Assembly: GCA_028284365.1 (NCBI GenBank)
Contig: JANQRW010000046.1
Coordinates: forward strand, 1-43,531
Reading direction: 5' to 3'
Length of the DNA stretch: 43,531 nucleotides
DNA from: Marinicella sp.
GTDB lineage: Bacteria; Pseudomonadota; Gammaproteobacteria; Xanthomonadales; Marinicellaceae
A model generated the notes under the pieces. The model did not search any database. It saw nothing but the letters and a program-made list of their open reading frames with translations, and had not been told where the DNA came from. Position numbers and translations under genes: made by a program. Below, piece by piece: positions 34,714-43,531 of the stretch. Each line of letters begins with the position of its first letter. Within the stretch, counting starts at the first letter, position 1.

Positions 34714-36762
34714 TTACTCCTCAAATGGCTCAGTATGAGAAGCCACCATGGTAAGTATGTCATAAGCAGCCACGATCTCGCTGTTTTGATTGGTGGCTTG
34801 TAAATCCCAGCGCACTTCGCCATAGCCTTTGCCGCGACGGTAAGACTTCTGTTTACAGGTTAACTGGATGGTTATCGCATCTCCAGGGTAAACAGGTTCA
34901 GTGAAGCGCAAATCATCTAAACCATAATTGGCCAAAACAGGTCCTTCATCTGGATACACAAATAAGCCTGCAGCCATAGAGACCAGAAAGTAGCCATGTG
35001 CCACCCGACCATCAAAAAAAGGATTTCTTTCAGCTGCATCATCATCCATGTGTGCATAAAAATGATCACCAGATAATTCGGCAAATGATTCAATATCAGC
35101 CAAACTGATTTCACGGCTTTCGGTGGTGATGGCTTGACCCACCACCAGCTCTTCATAATATAGCTTGAATGGATGCGAGGGTGGTTTGGTTGTTTTGGCC
35201 TTGGGCATGTATTTTTCAGTGAGCTTCATCAAGGTGGTTGGTGAGCCCTGAATGGCAGTTCGTTGCATATAATGTTTAACACCACGAATACCGCCCATTT
35301 CTTCACCACCGCCAGCACGTCCTGGGCCACCATGAACCAGATGTGGTAAAGGTGAACCATGCCCTGATGATTCGCCAGCAGAGTCACGATTGATCAGCAT
35401 CAAACGCCCATGAAAGGCTGCCGTGTGATTAACCAACTCACACACGGCCTCATCATCGTGACCAAAAATTGAACCGACCAGTGAACCCTGCCCAAGATTA
35501 GCCAGTTGTGCAGCTTCAGCTAGATTGTTGTAGGGCATCAGGGTTGAGACTGGACCAAAAGCTTCGATATCATGAGCTTGGTGGTTGACCAGTGGTTGTT
35601 TGTTCAACAGTAGAATGGGAGAGACAAAAGCACCTTGTTCATCATTGCCACCAAACACTTCAACTTGATTTGGGTCACCGTAAATCAAGTCACAACTGGT
35701 TCTGAGTTCGGCGACTCGTTCTCTGACTTCGGTTTGTTGTGCCAGACTGGCTAATGAGCCCATTTTCACACCTTCTTGAGCTGGATCACCAATGACTACT
35801 TGCTCTAATTCTTTGCTGATGGCAGCTGCCACGGCATCGGTTAATTCGGCGGGAATGATAGCACGTCGGATAGCAGTGCATTTCTGCCCTGATTTAACTG
35901 TCATTTCTTTGACCACTTCTTTAACATAATAATCAAATTCAGGTGTATCCGGTTTGGCATCAGGTGTCAGAATTGAACAATTCAAAGAGTCAGCTTCCAT
36001 GGTGAAACGCACAGCATTGGTCGTGATGTTGGGTTTTGATTTGAGGTATTGACCCGTTGAAGCTGAACCAGTAAAGGCGACCACATCCTGACAGGTCAAC
36101 AAATCGAGCAGGTTGCCGGTTGAACCACAAATTAATTGCACTGAACCTTCTGGTATGATGCTTGATTCGATCATGGCCTGAAACATCAGCGCTGTTAAAT
36201 AGGCGGTATCTGATGCTGGTTTAACAATCGCTGGTACGCCAGCGAGCAAGCTGGGTGCCAGTTTCTCCAGCATACCCCAACAGGGAAAGTTAAAGGCATT
36301 GATGTGAATGGCCACACCTTGCAAGGATGTGCAAATGTGTTGAGCCAAAAAACTGCCATTTTTTGAAATGTGTTCGGGAGGACCATCCAACAAAATATGA
36401 TGATCAGGCATTTCTCGACGTCCTTTACCCGAATAAACAAATAAAGTGCCAATACCACCATCAATGTCAATCCATGAGTCCAACTTAGTCGCACCTGTAG
36501 CGGTAGATAATTGGTAAAACTCCTTTTTCCTAGACATCAAATACAATGCCAGTTCTTTCAACATCAAAGCACGTTCATGGAAAGTCATTTTAGCCAAGCC
36601 TGCTTGGCCTTTGGTTTTTGCATAATCAAGCATGCCTGAAAAATCTAATCCAGCACTGGATATTTGTGCAATAACTTGACCGTTGATGGCATGGTGGCAA
36701 TTTTTAAATCCTTCGTTGGCGGTGTGCCACTGTCCCTTGGCATAACTTTTAAGTTGGTTCAT
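34714..36762 (-). CDS. paaZ: PaaZ-type bifunctional aldehyde dehydrogenase / enoyl-CoA hydratase
   Basis: A 682-residue fusion. Residues 1 to about 520 form an aldehyde dehydrogenase with general base Glu256 (FTMEADSLN) and nucleophile Cys295 (SGQKCTAIRR), the same positions as in E. coli PaaZ. Residues from about 530 form a MaoC-like hot-dog hydratase (FAELSGDHFYAHMDDDAA and FDGRVAHGYF). PaaZ opens the oxepin ring of phenylacetyl-CoA degradation and oxidises the aldehyde. Other paa genes are absent from the window, so a different aromatic or aldehyde substrate is possible. The promoter holds a perfect 11-base inverted repeat, suggesting repression by a dedicated regulator. It is co-transcribed with the acyltransferase. 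Confidence 0.93.
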   Translation of the reverse strand: MNQLKSYAKGQWHTANEGFKNCHHAINGQVIAQISSAGLDFSGMLDYAKTKGQAGLAKMTFHERALMLKELALYLMSRKKEFYQLSTATGATKLDSWIDIDGGIGTLFVYSGKGRREMPDHHILLDGPPEHISKNGSFLAQHICTSLQGVAIHINAFNFPCWGMLEKLAPSLLAGVPAIVKPASDTAYLTALMFQAMIESSIIPEGSVQLICGSTGNLLDLLTCQDVVAFTGSASTGQYLKSKPNITTNAVRFTMEADSLNCSILTPDAKPDTPEFDYYVKEVVKEMTVKSGQKCTAIRRAIIPAELTDAVAAAISKELEQVVIGDPAQEGVKMGSLASLAQQTEVRERVAELRTSCDLIYGDPNQVEVFGGNDEQGAFVSPILLLNKQPLVNHQAHDIEAFGPVSTLMPYNNLAEAAQLANLGQGSLVGSIFGHDDEAVCELVNHTAAFHGRLMLINRDSAGESSGHGSPLPHLVHGGPGRAGGGEEMGGIRGVKHYMQRTAIQGSPTTLMKLTEKYMPKAKTTKPPSHPFKLYYEELVVGQAITTESREISLADIESFAELSGDHFYAHMDDDAAERNPFFDGRVAHGYFLVSMAAGLFVYPDEGPVLANYGLDDLRFTEPVYPGDAITIQLTCKQKSYRRGKGYGEVRWDLQATNQNSEIVAAYDILTMVASHTEPFEE

Positions 36763-37152
36763 GTTAATATTAATTTTATGCTGTTAGTTAGTATCAGTAT
36801 AAACAGTTATTTTACTGTTTATACAGTGATTAATTCATCCCGTTGTTGTTAATCATTTGTGCAAGCTTATCAGCATTTGAAACAAAACAGAGAGGATCAT
36901 TAGTTAAGTAAAATGTTAAGATAATATGCACAAGATGCTTTCTTGGCAATGGATTGTTAAGCATTGATTAACCATGATTGTGATTAAGTTTATTCTTATT
37001 GTCAGTGATGAACTTGTGGTTTATTGGTTATGCTTCAATTATACCACGTCGCTGGAATCCCTGAACTCAGAAAAACCATCGCATTTAAGTTATTGTATTT
37101 ATCTCTTGAAATCAATGTAGAATCTAACCAAGAAAGTGTCAACTTGTTAAGT
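36763..37152. other. Divergent promoter region between paaZ and the hybrid kinase
   Basis: An AT-rich stretch of 390 bases. It holds the paaZ operator (36797-36824) and no other clear gene. The part 37024-37152 is open in the kinase frame from a TTG, but has no signal peptide or domain content before 37153. No strong sigma-70 hexamer pair for the kinase stands out. Confidence 0.6.
36797..36824 (-). promoter_or_regulatory. Perfect palindromic operator in the paaZ promoter
   Basis: GTATAAACAGT (36797-36807), a six-base spacer (36808-36813), ACTGTTTATAC (36814-36824). The arms are perfect inverted copies. A minus-strand TATACT at 36801-36796, inside the right arm, would be the -10 hexamer of paaZ, 34 bases from its ATG. 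This layout fits a dimeric repressor (TetR or GntR type) that blocks RNA polymerase. Confidence 0.75.
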
Positions 37153-40100
37153 ATGGATCATATGGCTGAAAAATTTAAATCAAAAAATTCAATACGATGC
37201 AAATACTCAGTAGCCAGGGCTAGTATTTTGTGCTTTATGATGTTGTTAACTGCTGGTTCTTTAGCAGCCAAACTCACACAACAAAAATTCATCAATAGCA
37301 CCAGCTACGATGTTTACAAAGGTTTGGCTGGTAATAAAGTCACGCAGGTTGAACAAGATAAACAAGGTTATATTTGGTTTGGTACCCATGGTGGTTTATC
37401 TCGATTTGATAGCCAACAATTCATTAATTTTAAGAAAGACACGCTCAATGCCGATGGATTACAGACCAATGAAATTTCTTCTTTTCATGGAACCGATACT
37501 GATATTTGGGTCAGTTTGAACAGTGTTGGATTGACCAGATATAATCGCCAGTCCAATCAGTTTTCGATGATCCCAATAGGTAATAACATCTCTGATGGTA
37601 TAGAACATCTGGCTGTGTTTGCCATTAATTCTGATTCAAAGGGCAGGGTCTGGTTTTTTCAATTCGATCATGGGATATCAGTGTTTGATCCAAACACTCA
37701 AACCTTTGCCCACTATCGGCCTGACAACACGCCATGGCTTTCTTCAGTACGTTTCTTTGACAGCAAAAGAGATCAGGATGGTTTTATTTGGGTGGTTACT
37801 TTAGAAGGTAAAATTTTTAAAATAGACCCAGATACTATCACTGCTGAAACATATCATATTAGCTATGATGAAGCTGATTATAGAACAGCCAGGATGTATA
37901 GTTTAACCATTGATGCAGAAAACAATGTATATGCTTCGGGGTATCAAGGCGTTTACCAACTCAACCATCAATCTCAGCAATTTGAAATCCTTATCAGTGC
38001 AGATCATATCATTGCTTTAATGGGCGAACATTTGACCGTCAGAAGTTTAACTGCTGATTCCAAAGGGAACTTATGGTTGGCAACTGTCAAAGGTTTGATT
38101 CTATTCGCTGATAATCAGATAGTAGCTGTCAACTTTATTGAGCAAGGCCAGGTCAAAAAACATCGCTTTGAAGTCCGGATGGTATATGAAGATCGTGAAC
38201 AAAATATTTGGTTAGCCACTGACAAACATGGCGTGATTAAGTTGAATCAAGGTTGGGATCAGCATGATATTTATCTGCCCTTCGATGATTTGAGTCGGGA
38301 TGATAACCGCATTGAATATGTCCTCAGTGATCATTCCAACTTTGATGATTCATTTTGGATTAACAATGGAGGTGAGGGTAGCCTTTCAGTCTACAGGTAC
38401 CAAAGAGGTCAACTTAAGCTGACCCAGTACTTTGATCAAAGTCACAACTTTCCTGAGTCGGTTTTAAAACTTTATCAAGACAGCGAATATCGACTTTGGG
38501 TAATTGCAACAACTGGAATTTATTATTTTGACCCGACCACTCAAGCGTTTATTCAGGTTGAAAATGAATTGATTAAAGATGGCATCATTGGTGTTTTTGA
38601 AAGTGATGAGTTGATATATTTCACGGTATATGGAGAAACCACTTTATACAGCTTAAATAAAAATGATTTATCGGTAAGAGCTCATCAAGAACAATTACTC
38701 AACGATAATTTAAAAGGCCAAGTGATAGGGCCTGATGGTATTTATTGGTTGGTTGGCAGTAGAGGGCTTGAAAAATTTGATGCCACAACTGCCAGCCAAA
38801 CCACCTTGATTCAATCAGATGAAGGTTTGACCGGTATTGCTTTCAATACGGAAGGCGATCAAGTGTGGTTATTAAGTAATGGTAAACTTTTGAATTATCA
38901 CCTCAATGAAGGGCAATTGGTAGCCCAAGATGCGGCTGCAATCAACGTTAAAATATCTAAAGACTTTGTTAAATCAATCAAATACATTGATGGTTTGTTA
39001 TGGATGTCTGCTGAAAATGGAGTGATTGTGGTTGATCCGGAGCAGGCAACCATTGTTAAACGCTATTCTGTAACTGGCAATTTACCCAGCAATTTTTTGA
39101 TAAGCATTGATAAAGTATATGACCAGTCAATAATGATTTTCAGTACTGAAGGACTGCTGCAAGTAAAAAGCGAAATAAGCAATAAACCCAAAAGTCAGGT
39201 CAATATTGAATTACAAAACATCAGTTTAAATGATGAAACAAAATTTGCAGGCAATGAGTTACCATTTAATTATGGTAGCTTGGCGTTTAAGTATCAGTTG
39301 ATGTCGTTTAACAATCCCGACAGTCATCAATACCAATATAAAATAGCTCCCGATGCCCCTTGGGAAGAAGTTAAACAACAAAATCAACTGACGTTCCATC
39401 AGCTTTCCCCTGGGCAATATGAATTTTCCGTCAGGGGCAAAGGCCTGAACACAGCCTGGTCTAACCCTGTCAGTTATGCTTTCAGTGTGTCATCACCGCC
39501 ATGGAAAACTGAACAAGCTTACTGGCTGTATGCTTTGATTGGGTTATGTTTGTTGACGTTATTGTTTTACTTGTATCGTAAACGATGGCAATACACCACA
39601 CGAATCAGTCAAGCCCATGAAAAACAAACGTTTGCAGAATCGCAATTGTCTTTAACCACTTCTCTGGTTGCTGCTTTAGAAACAGATCAATTGCTAGATA
39701 AAATCAAGTCATTGATTCGTGAAAAAATCAACGTTGAAAGCATAGAAGTCAGTTATTGGAACAGTGAGAACAACTACCAAATATTCAGTAATAAACAGTT
39801 GGATACAACAACCCGAAATGCCATGGGTGCACGGGCCTTAACGATGTTTGAAAATCAACAAAAACATGAAATTGAATTCAGCAATGAAGGGGAAAAACTT
39901 TGGGTATTGTTCAGTCATTCAAATGAAAGATTGGGGTTGGTTGAATTAAGTCGGGCACAAGGTTCATTCAATAGAACAGACATCAGTTTGGCCCAAGCCT
40001 ATGCGACTCAATGCGCTCTGGCTTTAGAAAACGCAAGGTTATTCGAAGCAGTGAATGATTTGGCTGAACAAGCCAACGCTTCAAATCAGGCTAAAAGCGA

Positions 40101-41547
40101 TTTCCTGGCACAAGTATCGCACGAAATCAGAACACCCATGAATGGCATTTTGGGTATGAACGAGTTGTTGTTGGGCACGGAGTTAACTGAAGAACAGCGG
40201 ATTTACGCACTGGCAGTGGCTGAATCTGGTGAGCATTTGTTGCACATCATCAATGACATTCTGGATCTATCTAAAATTGAAGCAGGTGAATTGGCATTGG
40301 AAATCAGACCAGTTGATATGTGCCAATTGGTGCACCAGGTGGCTCAAACATTTGTCTCATCAAGCAACAGCAAACGGCTCATTTATTGGGTTGATATACA
40401 CCCAGAATTAACGCAACTGCGTTTAGGTGACTCGGTGAGGCTGAAACAAATTTTGATGAATTTACTGAGCAATGCTTTTAAGTTCACCCACCAAGGCCAG
40501 ATTTCGGTGGTGTTAGAACCCGATGGTGAAGACGTACTTTTGACCGTTAACGATTCAGGCATTGGTATTGAAGCAGAAACTTTGGAGACTTTGTTTGATC
40601 CTTTTACTCAAGCAGACAGTTCAATCACCAGAAAATACGGTGGTACAGGTCTGGGTTTGAGCATTGTTAAAAAACTGATAGAAAAAATGTCTGGTGCCAT
40701 CGAAATCATCAGTGAAGTGGGCATTGGAACGTCGATTAAATGCCAGCTACCTTTGGAGCCGACAGGAGCTGTTGAGGTTGTTCCAGATTTGGGCAGGTGT
40801 TTAAAAGTATTGGGTCCAAATCATGCCACCGGCTACCAGCTCAAACGGGCTGTCGAACATGCCCTGGTTATGGCTGGGCTGAAAATAGCAGATCACAGTG
40901 AAGAAAAAGCCGATGGGTTGTTGGTGATTTATGAGTCCAGTGGTGATGAATATCAAGCTGAAATAGAATCGGCAGTGGCCGTAGCTAACAGAGACCTTAT
41001 TCCTGTTTATGTGTTGAAACCAGCTTATTTGGAAAGGTTTAAGCTAAATGGTACTTTTCGCTGTCTTGATTTGCCATTGGCTGCTGCTGATTTGCGTCAA
41101 TTATTTACTTCAGCAACGGCTGATGGACTGAGACCTAATTCAGCCCAACAGGAACCGGCTGAATACCAACACAATTCACTGTCATTACATGTTTTGGTCG
41201 TTGAAGACAATCCGATCAACCAACAACTGTTGTTGGAGCTGTTGGAAAAAGAAGGGCATGTGACGGATATTTTTGATGATGCCAACCATGCCATAGCTGG
41301 TATTCAAAACAACAATTATGATTTACTGTTGGTTGATTACCATTTGCCTGATCTGACTGGTATTGAATTCATTCAAGCCTGTCGTGGGCTTGGTGTTACT
41401 GCCAAGACGGTGATTATGACTGCTGATTTATCAGAAGAACTCAACCAGTTGTGCCAAGATAACCATGTTGATAAATTAATCACCAAGCCATTTAAATTGC
41501 ATGAATTGGTGACGGTGATTAATGAAAAGGCTAGACCATCACGCTAA
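37153..41547 (+). CDS. Hybrid two-component sensor kinase with periplasmic Reg_prop propeller and Y_Y_Y domain
   Basis: About 1464 residues (start uncertain; ATG 37153 or 37162). After a signal/anchor segment ([15 protein letters not shown]), two-component-regulator propeller blades follow, such as [46 protein letters not shown] and [14 protein letters not shown] domain ([10 protein letters not shown], then YEFSVRGKG) precedes the TM helix [22 protein letters not shown]-like domain is next. The HisKA H-box is [10 protein letters not shown] (His codon 40120-40122). The HATPase has [19 protein letters not shown] and [14 protein letters not shown] degenerate receiver-like part follows. The C-terminal REC domain has its phospho-Asp in [10 protein letters not shown] (codon 41335-41337). 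There is no DNA-binding output domain. It probably senses a polysaccharide or other periplasmic ligand. Confidence 0.92.
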   Translation: MDHMAEKFKSKNSIRCKYSVARASILCFMMLLTAGSLAAKLTQQKFINSTSYDVYKGLAGNKVTQVEQDKQGYIWFGTHGGLSRFDSQQFINFKKDTLNADGLQTNEISSFHGTDTDIWVSLNSVGLTRYNRQSNQFSMIPIGNNISDGIEHLAVFAINSDSKGRVWFFQFDHGISVFDPNTQTFAHYRPDNTPWLSSVRFFDSKRDQDGFIWVVTLEGKIFKIDPDTITAETYHISYDEADYRTARMYSLTIDAENNVYASGYQGVYQLNHQSQQFEILISADHIIALMGEHLTVRSLTADSKGNLWLATVKGLILFADNQIVAVNFIEQGQVKKHRFEVRMVYEDREQNIWLATDKHGVIKLNQGWDQHDIYLPFDDLSRDDNRIEYVLSDHSNFDDSFWINNGGEGSLSVYRYQRGQLKLTQYFDQSHNFPESVLKLYQDSEYRLWVIATTGIYYFDPTTQAFIQVENELIKDGIIGVFESDELIYFTVYGETTLYSLNKNDLSVRAHQEQLLNDNLKGQVIGPDGIYWLVGSRGLEKFDATTASQTTLIQSDEGLTGIAFNTEGDQVWLLSNGKLLNYHLNEGQLVAQDAAAINVKISKDFVKSIKYIDGLLWMSAENGVIVVDPEQATIVKRYSVTGNLPSNFLISIDKVYDQSIMIFSTEGLLQVKSEISNKPKSQVNIELQNISLNDETKFAGNELPFNYGSLAFKYQLMSFNNPDSHQYQYKIAPDAPWEEVKQQNQLTFHQLSPGQYEFSVRGKGLNTAWSNPVSYAFSVSSPPWKTEQAYWLYALIGLCLLTLLFYLYRKRWQYTTRISQAHEKQTFAESQLSLTTSLVAALETDQLLDKIKSLIREKINVESIEVSYWNSENNYQIFSNKQLDTTTRNAMGARALTMFENQQKHEIEFSNEGEKLWVLFSHSNERLGLVELSRAQGSFNRTDISLAQAYATQCALALENARLFEAVNDLAEQANASNQAKSDFLAQVSHEIRTPMNGILGMNELLLGTELTEEQRIYALAVAESGEHLLHIINDILDLSKIEAGELALEIRPVDMCQLVHQVAQTFVSSSNSKRLIYWVDIHPELTQLRLGDSVRLKQILMNLLSNAFKFTHQGQISVVLEPDGEDVLLTVNDSGIGIEAETLETLFDPFTQADSSITRKYGGTGLGLSIVKKLIEKMSGAIEIISEVGIGTSIKCQLPLEPTGAVEVVPDLGRCLKVLGPNHATGYQLKRAVEHALVMAGLKIADHSEEKADGLLVIYESSGDEYQAEIESAVAVANRDLIPVYVLKPAYLERFKLNGTFRCLDLPLAAADLRQLFTSATADGLRPNSAQQEPAEYQHNSLSLHVLVVEDNPINQQLLLELLEKEGHVTDIFDDANHAIAGIQNNNYDLLLVDYHLPDLTGIEFIQACRGLGVTAKTVIMTADLSEELNQLCQDNHVDKLITKPFKLHELVTVINEKARPSR

Positions 41548-41553
41548 AACCAG

Positions 41554-41647
41554 CAGGTACTCATTACCTGATCTAAGCACTCCCCGTTGGTGAAGGTCTC
41601 TTTGTTTCCAATTAAAAATGGAACTGTGGTGTGCCTGGCTGAGTGCT
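41554..41647 (+). other. Structured noncoding stretch after the kinase gene
   Basis: CAGGTA-CTCAT-TACCTG (41554-41570) is a perfect six-pair hairpin. AGCACTC (41576-41582) can pair with GAGTGCT (41641-41647), enclosing TTTCCA (41605-41610) that pairs with TGGAA (41619-41623). It may be the 3' end structure of the kinase mRNA; no T-tract follows, so it is not a classic terminator. Confidence 0.4.
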
Positions 41648-41674
41648 CAGACGAATTGTCTTAAATAGATACTT

Positions 41675-42088
41675 TTAAACAGATTTTTTGTGGTTGATTT
41701 TACTGTTGATGTCATTCAGTGCTTCATTGAGTTTTCTAACCAGTAAATCCTTTTTCTCAGGATCGACGTATTTAGACTCAAAAGCAGTTTGTGTTTTGAC
41801 AATCAAATCATCAAAGTTCTTGCCTTCGTATTTGATCGGTTCCATTTCATCTTTATCAGCATCATCAAATAAACCAATCCATTTTTCTGACAAGCGCCCA
41901 TAACTGAGTATGCGATAAACATATCTGCCAGGACGTTCACTGTGTAGAATCAAGCCCAACAAGGCAGCAAAAAAGCACAGGGGCATCAGTGCGAGGTCGC
42001 GTAAGCCATCAACGATCAGTTTAAGTTGTAACACAATGGTGTCCCTGACTACTTCGGTACGTGAGTTAGTTTCTGGTGTTTCTGACAT
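41675..42088 (-). CDS. Hypothetical small membrane protein
   Basis: A 137-residue protein that I do not recognise. Residues 12-30 form an amphipathic lead (VVRDTIVLQLKLIVDGLRD), followed by one membrane segment at about 32-48 (LALMPLCFFAALLGLIL). The remaining two thirds are charged and likely cytoplasmic (YGRLSEKWIGLFDDADKDEMEP), with a helical C-terminus. No catalytic motif is seen. It stands alone; the 278 bases upstream carry direct repeats. Its base usage looks like its neighbours. Confidence 0.75.
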   Translation of the reverse strand: MSETPETNSRTEVVRDTIVLQLKLIVDGLRDLALMPLCFFAALLGLILHSERPGRYVYRILSYGRLSEKWIGLFDDADKDEMEPIKYEGKNFDDLIVKTQTAFESKYVDPEKKDLLVRKLNEALNDINSKINHKKSV

Positions 42089-42162
42089 CTAAAAATCCAA
42101 AGCTCTTTTAAAATGATTATAACTTTTTAATCGAGTGAATTGAATAGGTCTTTGGTCATTTA

Positions 42163-42291
42163 ATGTATCCTGCTTACCTTCTTTTTTACTGCGCAAAAAA
42201 ACCGGTTGCTCAGGATTCGTTTTGATGAGTCTGGCTCTGACTTGCACAGCAAGCCAACCGCCATCCATGATGTATCCTGCTTACCTTCTTT
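42163..42291. repeat. Pair of 22-bp direct repeats in an intergenic gap
   Basis: Bases 42163-42184 and 42270-42291 are identical; both begin ATGTATCCTGCTTACC and end in CTTCTTT. They are 107 bases apart, start to start. Between them is a stretch with GGTTG and CAACC blocks that can pair. The unit lies in the 278-base gap between the msrC-like gene and the small membrane protein. No gene is seen inside. Confidence 0.85.
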
Positions 42292-42366
42292 CGCTGTTTA
42301 AAGAACCAATTTTTTGCATGATTTAATTTTTCTTAATGGTTTTAATTGAGTAAAGTTGAATGCTGT

Positions 42367-42855
42367 CTATAGCTCTTCACTAACTACAGTTTTTGGAATC
42401 GACTGTATTTGAATTGATTGGGTGAATATTTGAACAACTGCTTCAAAGAATTCTTTTTCGCTTGTGCCAAAGCGATTTTGGATTGGACTATCTACATCCA
42501 AAACACCATTGATTTGACCGGTGTAAAACGGCACCACGATTTCAGATTCTGATGCGGTATCGCAAGCAACATGGCCGTCAAAAGCATGGACATCTTTGAC
42601 CACTTCTGTGGCCTTATTGGCAAAAGCTGTCCCGCAGACACCTTTACCGATTTGTAATCGAGTACAGGCTGGCTGGCCATGGAAAGGGCCGAGAATTAGC
42701 TCATCATCACATTGGTAGTAAAAGCCAAGCCAGTTAACCTGATCCAAATTGTGGTACAAAAAAGATGACAGGTTGGCGGCGTTGGCTTGAACATCAGTTT
42801 CTGCAGAAAGCAGTGCTGCTAATTGTTTCAACAACAAAGGGTAAGATTCGCTCAT
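42367..42855 (-). CDS. msrC: Free methionine-(R)-sulfoxide reductase (GAF domain, fRMsr)
   Basis: A 162-residue GAF-domain enzyme that reduces free methionine-R-sulfoxide using cysteines and thioredoxin. The three catalytic or resolving cysteines are Cys64, Cys74 and Cys98 (GQPACTRLQIGKGVCGTAF and GHVACDTASESEIVVPF). Their spacing of 10 and 24 residues equals that of the E. coli protein (84, 94, 118). NWLGFYY and VLDVDSP are also family marks. It is somewhat short at the N-terminus but complete in the catalytic part. It is monocistronic or read with the repeat-rich gap downstream. Confidence 0.95.
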   Translation of the reverse strand: MSESYPLLLKQLAALLSAETDVQANAANLSSFLYHNLDQVNWLGFYYQCDDELILGPFHGQPACTRLQIGKGVCGTAFANKATEVVKDVHAFDGHVACDTASESEIVVPFYTGQINGVLDVDSPIQNRFGTSEKEFFEAVVQIFTQSIQIQSIPKTVVSEEL

Positions 42856-42950
42856 GGTATTGAGTTAGGTTTAAAGAAACAAAGTGGGGCTGATGCAGAC
42901 ATGTTCAAGTTATAGTATCACCCCCCCTTTTATTTAAATATCCATATGGT

Positions 42951-43352
42951 TTACTTTTCTTTCAGTAAATCTCTGATTTCAGTTAACAGTTTTTCTTCAT
43001 TGGAAGGTTCTGGTGGTGCGGCTGGTGCCTCTTCTTCTTTCTTTTGTAGTTTGTTCATGAACTTAACCATCATAAAAACTGCAAAAGCAATGATTAAAAA
43101 ATCTATTGCGGTTTGTAGAAATGCGCCCCACTGGATGGTCACAGCTTCTGCTGTTTCAGTGGCTGGTTTCAGCACATACTGAAGGTCAGAAAAATCCACT
43201 CCACCAATCAACAACCCCAACGGCGGCATCATCACACCACTGACAAAAGCAGCTACGATTTTACCGAATGCAGCACCAATAATAATACCTACTGCCATGT
43301 CCATGACGTTGCCTTTTACAGCAAACTTTTTAAATTCTGCCATCATTCCCAT
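42951..43352 (-). CDS. mscL: Large-conductance mechanosensitive channel MscL
   Basis: A 133-residue homopentameric channel that opens under extreme membrane tension. The N-terminus [30 protein letters not shown] holds TM1 and its glycine-rich pore lining; [17 protein letters not shown] and the second helix [19 protein letters not shown] complete the core. The C-terminal bundle ([12 protein letters not shown]) is present. AAGGAG lies seven bases before ATG 43352; a third in-frame ATG (MAEF) is the alternative start by alignment. The 80 bases upstream, up to the right-end repeat, hold its promoter. Confidence 0.97.
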   Translation of the reverse strand: MGMMAEFKKFAVKGNVMDMAVGIIIGAAFGKIVAAFVSGVMMPPLGLLIGGVDFSDLQYVLKPATETAEAVTIQWGAFLQTAIDFLIIAFAVFMMVKFMNKLQKKEEEAPAAPPEPSNEEKLLTEIRDLLKEK

Positions 43353-43432
43353 TTTGTTCTCCTTATAAAATTTAAAGTGTATATATTTTAAACAAGTTTT
43401 AACGGTTTCGGGTAATGAATTTTATCAACAAA

Positions 43433-43531
43433 AAGGAATACTCTTGGGTCTTACGCTTCCGCTCCAAGCTCACGCAGCACACCTATATCCGTATAGGCGT
43501 CGGTCTCCGTTCCAAACTCGCCTCTACCTCC
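43433..43531. repeat. Right copy of the 99-bp perfect inverted repeat
   Basis: It is the exact reverse complement of 1-99. The window ends precisely at the outer edge of the repeat on both sides. The copy lies upstream of mscL, beyond a short AT-rich promoter region. No gene is seen in it. Confidence 0.9.

Noticed and set aside
37024..37152. Upstream extension of the hybrid kinase from a TTG
   Set aside because: The 43 extra residues precede the signal segment and contain no domain; ATG 37153 or 37162 gives a normal exported N-terminus.
42917..42927. Short poly-C tract near mscL as a phase-variation site
   Set aside because: The run is only seven C, lies outside coding sequence between two convergent-end regions, and does not sit at a promoter spacer.
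1..43531. CRISPR array, tRNA, rRNA, prophage or toxin-antitoxin genes
   Set aside because: No regularly spaced repeats, cloverleaf-like stretches or recognisable protein families of these kinds were found on either strand.

Overview
This window looks like chromosomal DNA from a low-GC (roughly 40%) gammaproteobacterium. Several traits fit the Xanthomonadales / Marinicella side of that class: a plant-type glutamate-cysteine ligase, an unpaired type B ribosomal protein L31, a conserved pal-cpoB-queE-queC block, and a giant secreted beta-propeller protein whose C-terminus carries WYDP / GHGF-like modules. The taxonomic placement is inferred from gene content only. No rRNA, tRNA, CRISPR array, transposase, phage or plasmid gene was found. 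Most genes are core or housekeeping, and no clearly new multi-gene defence or mobile system is visible.

Layout. 1-99 is a repeat that recurs in perfect inverted form at 43433-43531. 244-1425 is a DUF1624 membrane protein. 1446-6739 (minus) is a tightly packed run glyA-nusB-thiL-pgpA-saccharopine-dehydrogenase-like-mscS-like; thiL appears to start at a non-canonical ATC codon. hemJ (minus) faces away from a plus-strand run at 7388-10835: DUF6776-like protein, bactofilin, erpA, nudC, a repeat-rich spacer, mutM. A MASE1-PAS-GGDEF-EAL protein and Rep helicase follow (10991-15825), then a minus-strand lipoprotein. An ECF sigma factor, a single-TM candidate anti-sigma and a DUF4252 protein form a module at 16652-18040, with an ECF-like promoter upstream. 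Then come rpmE2, gltA, rsmJ and a DUF6502-like protein. An orphan OppA-like binding protein (minus) and gshA (plus) follow.

24533-29014 (minus) encodes the 1493-residue secreted propeller protein. A YeiH/UPF0324 transporter follows. The minus-strand block pal-cpoB-queE-queC-MOSC (33956 to 30261) links envelope maintenance with queuosine precursor synthesis. The paaZ / acyltransferase pair (36762 to 34156) reads leftward from a promoter that holds a perfect 11+11 bp palindrome. A 1.46 kb-residue hybrid histidine kinase with a periplasmic propeller reads rightward. The right end holds a small membrane protein, a free methionine-(R)-sulfoxide reductase and mscL.

The points most worth checking are the 99-bp inverted repeat that exactly bounds the window, the ATC start of thiL, the paaZ operator, the ECF module with its putative autoregulatory promoter, and two families of intergenic direct repeats (9847-10015 and 42163-42291).
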